Assembly: GCA_907165065.1 (NCBI GenBank)
Contig: OU015532.1
Coordinates: 35,940,339-36,004,338, forward strand
Direction: 5' to 3'
DNA length: 64,000 nucleotides
Source of the DNA: Caprimulgus europaeus
Lineage: Eukaryota > Chordata > Aves > Caprimulgiformes > Caprimulgidae
The notes beneath the pieces are model-generated. The model was not told where the DNA came from and did no database searches. It saw only the letters and a list, made by a program, of their open reading frames with translations. Shown here piece after piece: positions 31,601-42,335 of the stretch. Both the position numbers and the translations under genes were made by a program. How positions within the stretch are numbered: the stretch's first letter is position 1; every line of letters begins with the position of its first letter.

Positions 31601-31937
31601 TGTTACCAGTCGTGCATCCTTTCTGAAATCATCAGTGTTTGCCATCACCATGAAAAATACAAGCTTTACTCATCCTGGGTTTCTACCCTGCTAGAGTAGC
31701 CAGTTCTTTGAAAAACTGTGATTTCTATAAACAGAATTAAAGTACCACTTCTACATTTGTGGCAATGCAAAAATTACTTCAGTTATTTTTTCAAATCTTC
31801 CCTTGATGTACTTTACATGCAAATATTTTATTTTAAAGGTTTGAAAGTTTTATTTTTATAGTATCCAACAAAAATATAAATATTAATCAAAATACAGGAT
31901 AATTATATCAGAGTATTCACATCTCTTTCTTACTTAC
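28620..31937 (-). other. FSIP1: FSIP1 intron
   Basis: A 3.3-kb intron without recognised repeats or genes; the open frames within it are short and show no family resemblance. Confidence 0.8.
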
Positions 31938-32022
31938 CAGCTGTATCCTGCCATGATGCGATCAAAGCTAAAAAATGTTTTGTGTTTTCTGTCTCCTCAT
32001 GGCTTCCGGTGGTTCTGATAGA
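31938..32022 (-). CDS. FSIP1: FSIP1 coding exon (residues 180-207)
   Basis: An 85-bp exon, phase 0 in and phase 1 out; acceptor 'ttttttttaaag|TCT', donor 'ACAGCTG|gtaagt'. The translation SIRTTGSHEETENTKHFLAL matches human 'SKEEMENTKKFLSLTA' around EENTKKFL. It is short and found by homology and splice signals only. Confidence 0.9.
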
Positions 32023-32044
32023 CTTTAAAAAAAAATAAAGCATA

Positions 32045-32084
32045 AATATATATATATTTGTATATATGTGTATATATTTGTATC
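32045..32084. repeat. TA/TG-rich low-complexity tract
   Basis: Alternating 'tatatata' and 'tttgtatatatg' words immediately upstream of the FSIP1 exon acceptor. Confidence 0.8.
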
Positions 32085-32728
32085 AGACTTAAATCAGGTG
32101 TAATGAACTTCAGGCCCCATTAAAAATAACATTTATTTACCACTTTATTTTCTTTCTGAGGCTATCTGAACACCTCCTAAAGCTGTGATAAAGGCATGGT
32201 GGAACTATACAGCCTCTGTTATATATTGTCTCTTACATGGAGACACATTTCACAAGACAAATAAGTTCTGTAATCTATACTTGGCTCTGAATCCAAATCC
32301 ACTTAAATTATGAGATGCAGTCAAACCAACTGCAATAACATCTTTTTGGCAACTGAGGCTTCTATTCATGTAAATTATACAGTACTTAACCTCAGAGAAA
32401 ATACTAACTCTCATGTTTCAAGGCTTAAATTGACATTTAAATGCTGGAGAGCTGGAGAGAAATAATGAGAAGGAATTTTTGCTGTAGTGTTCTTATACCT
32501 TCTTCAGGGGCATCTCCAATTTCTTCAATAGACAGTACTGAAATAGCCAGGCCTAAGAACAGTCACACTAGAGCAGAATAAACACTTTTAGGTCTGGGTT
32601 CACAGACATTACCTCGTCACACCTTATCATACCTGCAAGTAGCAAGCTCAAGCTGTATGAGCTATGGCTAGTAAACCACACCTGACAATGGCAGTAAACC
32701 ACCCCTAGACAGATGCATATTTGGCTAT

Positions 32729-33737
32729 TGGTCTGGGTTGGGTTGGGGGGGGTGCAGGGTTTGCATTTTTGGTAGTGGGGGAAGGGGCCACCTTGTGATA
32801 ATCTTCAAGGGCTCCCCTGGCTCCCAAGGCAGAGACCCCCCAGCCCAGGCTGAGCCAATAAGCACTAGAGAAACGCCTCTGCAAATCCCTATGTGTGAGG
32901 GGAAGGACTGTCCTGAAAAGAAGAAGGTGGAGAGAACCTGAAGGAGAGACTGTTGACCTGAACAAAAAACAACCATTGGCCTAAACAAAGAGAGAGGCTG
33001 TGTTTCCAGGAGGAAGGAGGAGGAGGGAAGGACAGAGAACCTCAGACACCCAGTTCAACTGCATGGAGCAGAAGAGGCAAAGAAGGTCCCTGCAGCCCAT
33101 GGAGGTTCAATGGCAGAGCAGGTACCCACGTGTAGGCCATGGAGGACTCCACGCTGGAGCAGAGAAGCTGAGCCTGAGGGCAAGTGTGACTGAGTTGAGA
33201 CCCCGAGAGTTGCTCGATGCCAGAGCGGGGTGGAGGAGGTGTGCTGGATCCAAGGTCCACCTACAGCCTGTGGATGTCCCCATGCCAGAGCCGGGAGCTG
33301 AGCCCAAAGAGGTCTGTGACTCAGGGAAGCTCGTGTTGGAACATCTTGTTCCTGGACTTTCATGCCACGAAGTGCAGCAGAGGTGACCTGACTGAACCCC
33401 CACTCCCTGACCCCTGTGCTGCTGCGGGGCAAGGTAGAGAAATTGGGAGCAAAGTGATTTGAGCCTGGGAAAAAGGGAGAGGTTGGGGGAAGGTGTTGTA
33501 AGATGTGGTTGTTATGTCTCACTGTGCTACTCGGATGAAATGGCAATGAATTAAATTGAGTTTTTCTCCCCAAGTTTGAGTCTGTTTTGCCCGTGACCAT
33601 AACTGGTGAGTGAGCCGTCCCTGTCCTTCATTCCTAATCCCGTGCCCCTTTGTTGTGTCTCCCATCCCATCTCACCAGGTTGGCAGAGTGAATGCAGGAC
33701 CACATGGTCCTACTGGGGGTTAAACCACCACATGGTC
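32729..33737 (+). mobile_element. Solo ERV LTR with target-site duplication
   Basis: The LTR spans 32734-33732 (999 bp). It begins TGGGTTGGG and ends ACCACCACA, and it is flanked on both sides by a perfect 5-bp duplication TGGTC (32729-32733 and 33733-33737). Orientation is inferred from 'attaaattgagtttttctccccaagtttgagtctgttttgcccgtgacc', the polyadenylation/R region of a widespread avian ERV LTR. The same region occurs in reverse in the LTR at 61661-62806, so the two are related. The middle (about 33060-33400) has degraded 'catggagg...ccagagc' units. Five-bp duplications suit ERVL-like elements; I do not assign a library name. No internal retroviral genes remain. It lies antisense inside an FSIP1 intron. 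Confidence 0.9.
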
Positions 33738-33925
33738 ACATCAATTTTTAAAGGACCACGGCCTTCTTTCAAAGCCTACCTAGCCAATATATATGAAAGC
33801 CCATTCAAAGTTACTTTTTAAGATCCATTTCTTCACTTTAACCAGCCAACTGTGAGTTATTTAACAAAACAATGCACCTGTGAAACACAGTAATTCTGTA
33901 AGACAGGACTAAGATACACTATTTA

Positions 33926-35496
<1,571 letters not shown>

Positions 35497-35595
35497 CTGC
35501 TTTTGTGTTACTTAGTTTTCCTTGGGAAGGTTCACAGAATTTTAAAGTCTGTGTTTCAGTGCTATCATCTCCAGAATCTGAATTAGAGATGCATC
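35497..35595 (-). CDS. FSIP1: FSIP1 coding exon (residues 89-121)
   Basis: A 99-bp exon, phase 1 in and phase 1 out; acceptor 'cctgtgttttttttag'-like tract before GATGC, donor 'AAAGCAG|gtatta'. Only one of three frames is open (CISNSDSGDDSTETQTLKFC and on). It is acidic and serine-rich, like the 'EEGSDEDLDL' part of human FSIP1, but conservation is weak. Its role as a coding exon rests on splice sites, frame continuity with 33950-34122 and position. Confidence 0.78.
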
Positions 35596-36548
35596 CTAAA
35601 AAAACACAGGAAAAAGCCTTTCACAATAAAATAAATGTGAAATAAACTTTTAAAGATATTGTTTGAAATGTTAACAATTAAGAGACCAAAATACATGTTT
35701 GTCAGTTAGGGATAACCACAGAGCCTCTGCAGTGGATTAGCTGTTTAAAAAATTCTATACACTAGTACACCAGGACCCATGTTAAACACACGAGCAGGAA
35801 TGAAGAGATTTCTTTTGACTCTCATTCTGCCATGAAATCTTATCTAAATTTGAAGAAGGTATCCCAACTTTCTGCTTCATATACTGGCCTTTGCTTCCCT
35901 ATTTTTAAATAGACAGAATCTCTAGAAAGTTAATTTATTACCATTTATAAAATGTCAAAAGAATGCCATCGGAAGCACTTCTATAAGTGCTTTAATTAAG
36001 ATATTGCATATTTATATTTAAAGTATATTATTAGCATTAGCACTGTTCAGTTGTTAAATACTATAACTCACAACCATAATTTCCAACCTTTTGGACTGGC
36101 AGACCATTATTAGGATACAAAGTTTCTAACATATGGTCATGATCTCTGTGTAAAGTTTGATAAAAACACCTTACCGAGAACACTTTCTAACATGGGTCTG
36201 TGGAACACATGCAGATCGTTTCTCCTGATCTTTTAGGCCACCACTAAGGTGCAGGTCCCAGCTTAGATGCCACAAGGCATATGCTATAGTGGTAATGGCA
36301 GCAATGACACATTTGTTTCAAAGATGGATTCAAAATAGTAGAGAGAAGTGAGTGTATCAATTTTGACACCTCCTTCTCTTCCAGAATTTCACCTACTTGC
36401 ATCCTCTTTTCCCTCTACCAACAGAATTTTAGCCAAACTATATAAACATGATATTTGGTCTAGCCACAACACAAGGAAGTGTTAGTCATTCCCACACCTG
36501 AAAACTCGTTGGGTTTCAGTAGACACTTTTGAAGAAAGAAGGTCATAC
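35596..36548 (-). other. FSIP1: FSIP1 intron
   Basis: About 0.95 kb; nothing recognisable. Confidence 0.75.
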
Positions 36549-36687
36549 TCTCCACTGTGGTTTGCTGATCTGTTCTTACTTCCTTGACATCAGATTTCTC
36601 TCTATCATCACCTTTATTTTCTTCTGGACAGCAGTCTTCCAGACTGCTTCTTTGATGACTACCAGCCAAACTGACAGGTGAATCAAC
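36549..36687 (-). CDS. FSIP1: FSIP1 coding exon (residues 43-88)
   Basis: The acceptor is 'ccatttcatag|GTT', entered in phase 0. The translation starts VDSPVSLAGSHQRSSLED and continues CCPEENKGDDREKSDVKE, comparable to the polar, low-complexity '[23 protein letters not shown]' of human FSIP1. Two donors are possible. GAA|gtaaga (end 36580) is the stronger signal but leaves phase 0, which the next exon cannot accept. A|gtatga (end 36549) leaves the phase 1 that is needed. I chose the frame-consistent end; an unseen small exon would be the alternative. Confidence 0.72.
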
Positions 36688-37843
36688 CTATGAAATGGAA
36701 ATTACTTACTACCATAAAACCAGAAATCTTTGGGGGGAAGAAAAAGATAATCACAATAATCACACATTATCACAAAGGCCAGCAACGATTCTATACAAGA
36801 CTGCATGTCCTGACACTGTGGGTGCTCGTAGCATCCCAATCTCTCACTCATACTACCTAGTTCTTTACAGTCTTTGAAGGGCTGAAAAGCTTATGCTTAA
36901 CAATCTCAGGAGATGGCCATTTTCATGCAGTGGCTTATGATGTTTAGGTCAGAACTCAGATTCAGAGTTGCCTGATGTTAACCTTAATACCCAACTGTGA
37001 ACCTCTAAAGAAAATATTTTAATACTTCTGTGAAGCATCTGGGTATGATCCCAATCTACAGACAGGTGATCAGAGGTACAATACAATTGGACTAATCTAA
37101 ATAAACCAATCTAAATCTCTAATTCCCAAGTTTTACTTCCTACATCCCAACAACCAGATCACATATCCCATCCCCAAAATTAAGTTAATCCCTGAAATTA
37201 ATTTTAAGGCAGATGATGGATGAACACCTACTTCTGATGCACTTCACTGAATCCTTGGAGCTGACTTTTTTCTCGGAATACTAGGAGTTCATTTTTTTTA
37301 AACTTTATTCAAACAAATCCTGAGTGAGCCTTGTAGTCAATAATTCAACTTGTGAGGATTGCTCAAATGCTTTCTTTTAATAAGCAAAATAATTTTTATT
37401 CCAACTTCAATTTAAAAGCATAAATGGGATGGAAGTGAAATTATGCAAATCTTGGCCCATGCATCAACAGCCTATAGCTGTATATCTACACATTATTGCC
37501 AGAATTTCAAATGTTTTTCCTTAAAATGGAATTTATTTCATAATCTGATTAAATATAAAGAGGAAGACAACAAAGTTTTCAGGGCTGTAGTGCTGAATAG
37601 TCCTTTTAGCCCTTTTTGTGGCAAATACAAAAGTAACACATATTCAGAAAAATAAAACTAAACAGCATTTCCTGCATGCATAAAGAGTAGCCCACATTAA
37701 TGAACTTTGACACAACCCCTTAGCACAACTGCAGAGCCCAGAACTCTGTATGCAGCTACAAAAGCAGAATCTTACTGCTTTGGCATTCTACTAGGATGAA
37801 TTAGGCACAGAGTTTCTAACTCACTGAAGGTGAAAAGCATTAC
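36688..37843 (-). other. FSIP1: FSIP1 intron
   Basis: A 1.2-kb intron; nothing recognisable besides AT-rich tracts. Confidence 0.8.
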
Positions 37844-37975
37844 CTTTGGCAAATGTGGCTCTGGTGTTAGTAACTCCATAGCTGTATTTAAAGATCTACA
37901 ATTAGGATAAGCTCTTGAGCTAGTTGCAGGCCTTGAAATTTTATCCAAGCTCCCCCTTGTAATATCCATTGTGAC
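37844..37975 (-). CDS. FSIP1: FSIP1 first coding exon (residues 1-42)
   Basis: The start codon is at 37967-37969, six bases after the acceptor 'ccaattttag|GTCACA', so the 5' UTR continues in an upstream exon. Coding runs 37844-37969 (42 codons), with donor 'CCAAAG|gtaatg'. The N-terminus MDITRGSLDKISRPATSSRA is a near copy of human 'MDIIKGNLDGISKPASNSR', which fixes the start. In mammals FSIP1 is a testis-enriched protein of the sperm tail fibrous sheath that interacts with AKAP4. Birds lack a typical mammalian fibrous sheath, so the function here may be more general to the flagellum or cilium (inference). Confidence 0.95.
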
Positions 37976-38349
37976 CTAAAATTGGAAAAAAACCCACAAA
38001 CAACCTCCCAAACTATCAGTTTCATAATACAGCAACACATGCCCAGTAATATTTCAGATTTAGATGAAACAAGTTTCAAATGCTTTCTATAAATTCAATG
38101 TTGAGAGGTCTTTCCAGTATAGACTACTTTGCCACTCGGGTATGCACTTTTTAATATATGTACAAATATGTATTTATATCATCAAGCCAACCAAAGTATT
38201 CAGAAATGCTTTCTGTCAAAAAGACTTCAAATGGCTTAAATCTTAAAAGTAGTTTCACAACAAAGGAAATGTCATGGCTTTTTTTTCTTTTTTTTTTCTA
38301 AAAAAACCCCAGGACTGGGAAAGTTAGCATCAACAAAAGAATTAAGGTA

Positions 38350-38781
38350 TTTCATAGAAGCACTTAGAAGGGAAGCCATATAGGAGAGGCTGAAGTCGCT
38401 TGGTTTGTTCAGCCTGAAGGAGACTGAGAGGAGATCTCATTGTGGTCTAGAACTTCCTCACAGGGGGAAGAGGAGGGGCAGGTGCTGATCTCTTCTCTCT
38501 GGTGACCAACAATAGGACCAGGGGAAATGGCAGGAAGATGGGCCAGGGGAGGTTTAGGTTGGACATTAGGAAAAGGTTCTTCACCCAGAGGGTGATGGAG
38601 CACTGGAACAGGCTCCCCAGGGAGGTGGTCATGGCACCAAGCCTGGTAATATTCCAGAAGCATTTGGCCAAGGCTCTCAGACACATGGTCTGAATCTTGG
38701 GATTGTCCTGTGTGAGGGCAAGACTTGGACTGATGATCCTTGTGGGACCCTTCCACCTCACACCATTCTATGATTCTATAT
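38350..38781 (+). mobile_element. CR1 LINE 3' fragment
   Basis: A plus-strand CR1 of about 430 bp containing 'ggaggtttaggttggacattaggaaaaggttcttcacccagagggt' and 'gagcactggaacaggctccccagggaggtggt', ending in ATTCTATG tail units. Overlapping open frames on both strands (104-115 aa) are repeat-derived. Confidence 0.96.
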
Positions 38782-38877
38782 AAAATAAAGCAGCCAAAAG
38801 CTTTTTATATTCAGTAGTTCTAAATGGGGGGAGTTCCCAAATCCAAACAATCACATTCCCAGTCCTGGTTCCTGTGC

Positions 38878-38966
38878 TCTAGGAGTCCCTGCTTGAGCAG
38901 GGGGGTTGGACTAGCTGACCTTCAGAGGCCCCCTCCAACCCCAACCATCCTGTGATTCTGTGATTC
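38878..38966 (+). mobile_element. CR1 LINE 3' tail
   Basis: A short CR1 tail: 'gaccttcagaggccccctccaacccc' followed by ATTCTGTG repeats. It lies about 100 bp after the previous copy, same orientation, and is probably a separate insertion because both carry complete tails. Confidence 0.9.
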
Positions 38967-39055
38967 ATTCAATTTTAACAACAGAAATGCGTGGTTCTGC
39001 GAAACCGGTGTGAATTCACAGGCATTAGATACCCCAGCACGTGACAGGCACTGCC

Positions 39056-40560
39056 CACGTTCAGACTGGGTTCCCCCCACTCCCCACTCGCAGCCCTGAC
39101 CGAGGCAGCTACAGCGGTGGGAGCCGCTCGGGGGGTTCCCGGGGAGATGCTCTGAGAGGGGCTACGAGCTGCCGCCCCCCGCGCCCGCGGACAGAACGGC
39201 CCGCAACGGGCAGCGCGGACACCCACCCCCACAGCCACCACCGCCCTCGGGCGGGCTCCGGCAGCCTCCGCGCCTCTGCCAACGGCGGGGCCTCTGCCAA
39301 CGGCGGGGCCTCTGCCAACGGCGGGGGCTACGCGGCGTCCGCGGAACTGCCACAGGCTCCTGCGCTTCCCGGGGCGGGGGGAGCCAGTGCCAGAGACCCA
39401 GAATAACACAGACGGAGAAGCCGAACACAAGGAACAGCCGAGAGCCAGAGGATTCTCAAACGAACAAACGAACAAAAAACAATCTCACAGGAAGCTTCGG
39501 CAGGCGGACGGACACAGCCTGGAAGCCCTTTCCTCTGCTCGCAAGAGGACCGCTGAGCCGCTGCCCCGGCGGCACCGCTGCCCGGCAACACTGCAGCTCC
39601 CACAGCCCCGCCCGAGAGGCGGGCGGCGCCCTCCCCACCCGGCAGCGCCTGTGGCCGCCACCGCCGGCAGGACACAGCATGGCAGGGCTGTGTCATGGGC
39701 AGGGGATGGGCACCGGGCAGGGCAGGGCCGGGCGCAAGACTGGGACCTCCCGTGGCCGCCCCGTCCTTACCGCGGGAGGGCGGCAGCGCGGGGCGTGCGC
39801 AGGTAGCACCGACACCGGTACCGCCACCCCTGACCAACTCAGCGGCCTCTCGCGATAGTTACAAGATGCCGCCTTCAGCCGGGGGTGCCGCGGCCGGGCG
39901 GGGTAAGGCGCGAGGAGCTGTCTGTCCTTAGTCACCGTGCAGGGACGCAAACGCCATGGAGCTGTCACTTGCTGACCAAGCCCAAGGCACCAGATAACCC
40001 CCCTGAAGCGCGTCTTCTCCGTCCGGACGGGCAGAAATGCCGCACGGAGAGCGCCCCTCTCCTCCCTCCCCCCGCAGACAGCTGGGCTGTGCCGGGCCCG
40101 TTGCCGGGCGCCGGGATGGCAGCGCTGCTGCGGAGTGTCCGTGAAGCGGGGCCGGGCCGGGCCGGGCCCAGCTGGGCAGTGCCGAGGAACGGGAGGCCGG
40201 GCCATGGGGAGAGCCGGTCCCCGAACCCGACTGAGACTCTCACCGGGACGCAGGGCGGCGGCGGTGGGCGCCCTCCAGGCGGGTTTCGGCTCGTCCTGCC
40301 CTGGCGCCGGTGCCCGCCGAGGCCTCTGAGCGCCAGTAACGAGGACGAGTCGCTCCTGGTCGCTGTCAGCGGGGTGAAGCGGCGCGCGGCTACAGACCGG
40401 ACCGCCTGGGTGTCCCGAGATGTCGGTGAGGAACGGCGGGGGCGCGTGTCCCCGCCGCTGGCGCTGCCGCCGCGCCCCGGCCCCGGGAGGGTGTGCGGGG
40501 CGCAGGAAGGGGCGAGGGGTCCCTGAAGGTCAGGGTGAAAACCGACGAGCGGGGGTGCGG
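39056..40560. promoter_or_regulatory. CpG island, likely FSIP1 promoter
   Basis: About 1.5 kb of high GC with dense CpG, in sharp contrast to the AT-rich flanks. It lies roughly 1.1 kb upstream of the FSIP1 first coding exon, whose 5' UTR must be spliced from upstream, so an FSIP1 start site here is the simplest reading. No TATA box was evident. The many long overlapping frames (up to 213 aa at 39885-40526 on plus, 201 aa at 39965-40570 on minus) are expected from GC-rich DNA, which has few stop codons. A divergent non-coding transcript is possible but unproven. Confidence 0.8.
39272..39325. repeat. 18-bp tandem repeat, three copies
   Basis: Three exact copies of GCCTCTGCCAACGGCGGG at 39272, 39290 and 39308, inside the CpG island. 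Confidence 0.97.
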
Positions 40561-41105
40561 CTGTCTGCAACTCTGTTCGTGACAGGGTCGTTCTGGTGGC
40601 TGCTGTCTCTCCCGGTGCAGTAAAAGACCAAGTTCTGAGGGGTTAATCCAGAAATAATTAATTACTGTGGTGAGCCCGGTAAGTAACGTGCCGGTGCTGT
40701 GAATTATCGTTGTTTCTTTTGATGGGCTGTCTATTTTCCTGCATAAATAGTGCTAGGTTTACTTGTAAACAAGGATAGTATAATGACACTTTTAAATAAA
40801 CTAATTAAAACTGTTACTTTTCACTATTTTTTTACCTGAACATTCACTGTTAGTAATGAATTTCAGTTAATAAGGAGAGTACATTTACCTCCCTAATCCT
40901 AGCCTTATTTCTTTTCTACTTTTAAATAGGATGTGATGATTGACTCCTGTGTTCTGATTAACTTATAAAAACTGGAGACAGATACCAGCCCCTATGACTT
41001 CCTCTGATACCTAAATATGTTAAAATTAGGTTTACATAGGTGGCAAAAATTTAAACTAAACAGTTTGAAGAAACAAACTGCATTTTGTTCAAAGCAAGGT
41101 TTTGA

Positions 41106-41696
41106 CTGACTGTCCTGGTTTTGCTAGGACAGAGTTGATTTTCTTATTAGCGAGGACAGCTGTGGTTTAGGTTCAGCGTGGGACTTGTTATGAGAAGAAC
41201 GTTGATAACAGCACTGGTGTTATTAGTTACTGCTGGAGCTCAGGGCCACCGTGTTTGGCTGGTTCACAGCTGCATCAGGACTGGGAGGGAAAAGTGCAGT
41301 GAACAGCAAAGCCCAGAACTGGCATTTGGATGTGCCAGTGAGATATTCCAGATCATATCCCGTCATGTCAGTGCATTAACCAGGGCTGGCTGGGAGACAG
41401 GGTAGTCTCTCGGGGATCGCTCGGGCTCACTCTTCCGGGGTTTCGCTTTTGGGACTGTCTCGGTTCTGGGATCGTTAGCTGGCACAGGCCGGGCATCAGT
41501 TCTGTTATTACTGTTACTGACATTATAATTTTATTTTAATTAGTAAATTTTTATTTCAACCCGTGAGTCTCCTTGCCCTTTTCCTTCCAATTCTCTCCAC
41601 TTACTCATTGGCGGGGGTGGGGGGGGGAGGAAGAAGAGCAGACTGGGTTTGGCTGCAAGCCAGAAGAGTGAAACTACCTCACTGACAAATTTTTCT
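41106..41696 (+). mobile_element. Solo ERV LTR with target-site duplication
   Basis: The LTR spans 41111-41691 (581 bp), starting TGTCCTGGTTTTGCTAGGAC and ending ACTACCTCA. A perfect 5-bp duplication CTGAC flanks it (41106-41110 and 41692-41696). The 'tgtcctggttttgct(a/g)gga' start is typical of an avian ERV LTR family. It shares 'gggacttgttatgaga' and 'ggcatttggatgtgccagtg' with the LTR at 59140-59787. No internal genes remain, so it arose by LTR-LTR recombination. Confidence 0.92.
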
Positions 41697-41913
41697 ACCA
41701 CAGTTTTACTTTGCAGACAGTGAATACGTGTCCCCACCGGTAGAGTTTTTTAATTGATACTTATAGTGTATGGCATTGTGCTGCCATATTCCTGGTAGTG
41801 CCAGTGCAAGAACAATTTTTCCTGGTATTTATAGTTAGTAACATTACAATATGGTTTACAGACAAGAGCTAAAGACAAATATAGAAAATACACTAGTGAA
41901 CCACGTGTATTTT

Positions 41914-42335
41914 ATAGAATCATAGAATGGTTTGGGTTGGAAGGGACCTTAAAGATCATCCAGTTCCAATCCCCTGCCAGTGCAGGGACACCTTCCACTA
42001 GACCAGGTTGCTCAAAGCCTCATCCAGCCTGGCCTTGAACACTTCCAGGGAGGGGGCATCCACAGCTTCTCTGGGCAACCTGTGCCAGTGTCTGACCACC
42101 CTCACAGGAAAGATGTGAGGGTGATCAGACCTAATGTCTCATCTAAATCTACCCTCTTACAGTTTATAGCCATTACCCCTCATCCTATCACTACCCTCCC
42201 TGACACAGAGTCCCTCTCCATCTTTCCTGCAGACCCTCTTTAAGTACTGGAAGGCAGCTATAAGGTCTCTTCAAGAGTCTTCTCCAGGCTGAACAACCTC
42301 AACTCTCTTAAGCCCATCCCCATATGGGGGTATAT
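41914..42335 (-). mobile_element. CR1 LINE 3' fragment
   Basis: It starts 'agaatcatagaatggtttgggttggaagggacc' and continues through 'ctccaggctgaacaacctcaactctct', about 420 bp on the minus strand. The open frame 41980-42243 is inside this repeat. Confidence 0.97.

Larger units (their letters stand above)
37976..39050 (-). other. FSIP1: Probable FSIP1 5' UTR intron
   Basis: The sequence between the first coding exon's acceptor and the CpG island. It must be intronic if the FSIP1 transcript starts in the island. It contains a poly(T) tract (38279-38299) and two plus-strand CR1 tails. Confidence 0.6.

Noticed and set aside
33055..33600. 181-aa open frame on the minus strand
   Set aside because: It lies inside the LTR at 32734-33732; serine/proline-rich low-complexity content with no recognised domain.
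39885..40526. 213-aa open frame on the plus strand, and similar frames on both strands at 38975-40570
   Set aside because: They overlap in several frames, consist of Pro/Arg/Gly/Ala, and lie in a CpG island where stop codons are rare. No family or splice context was recognised.
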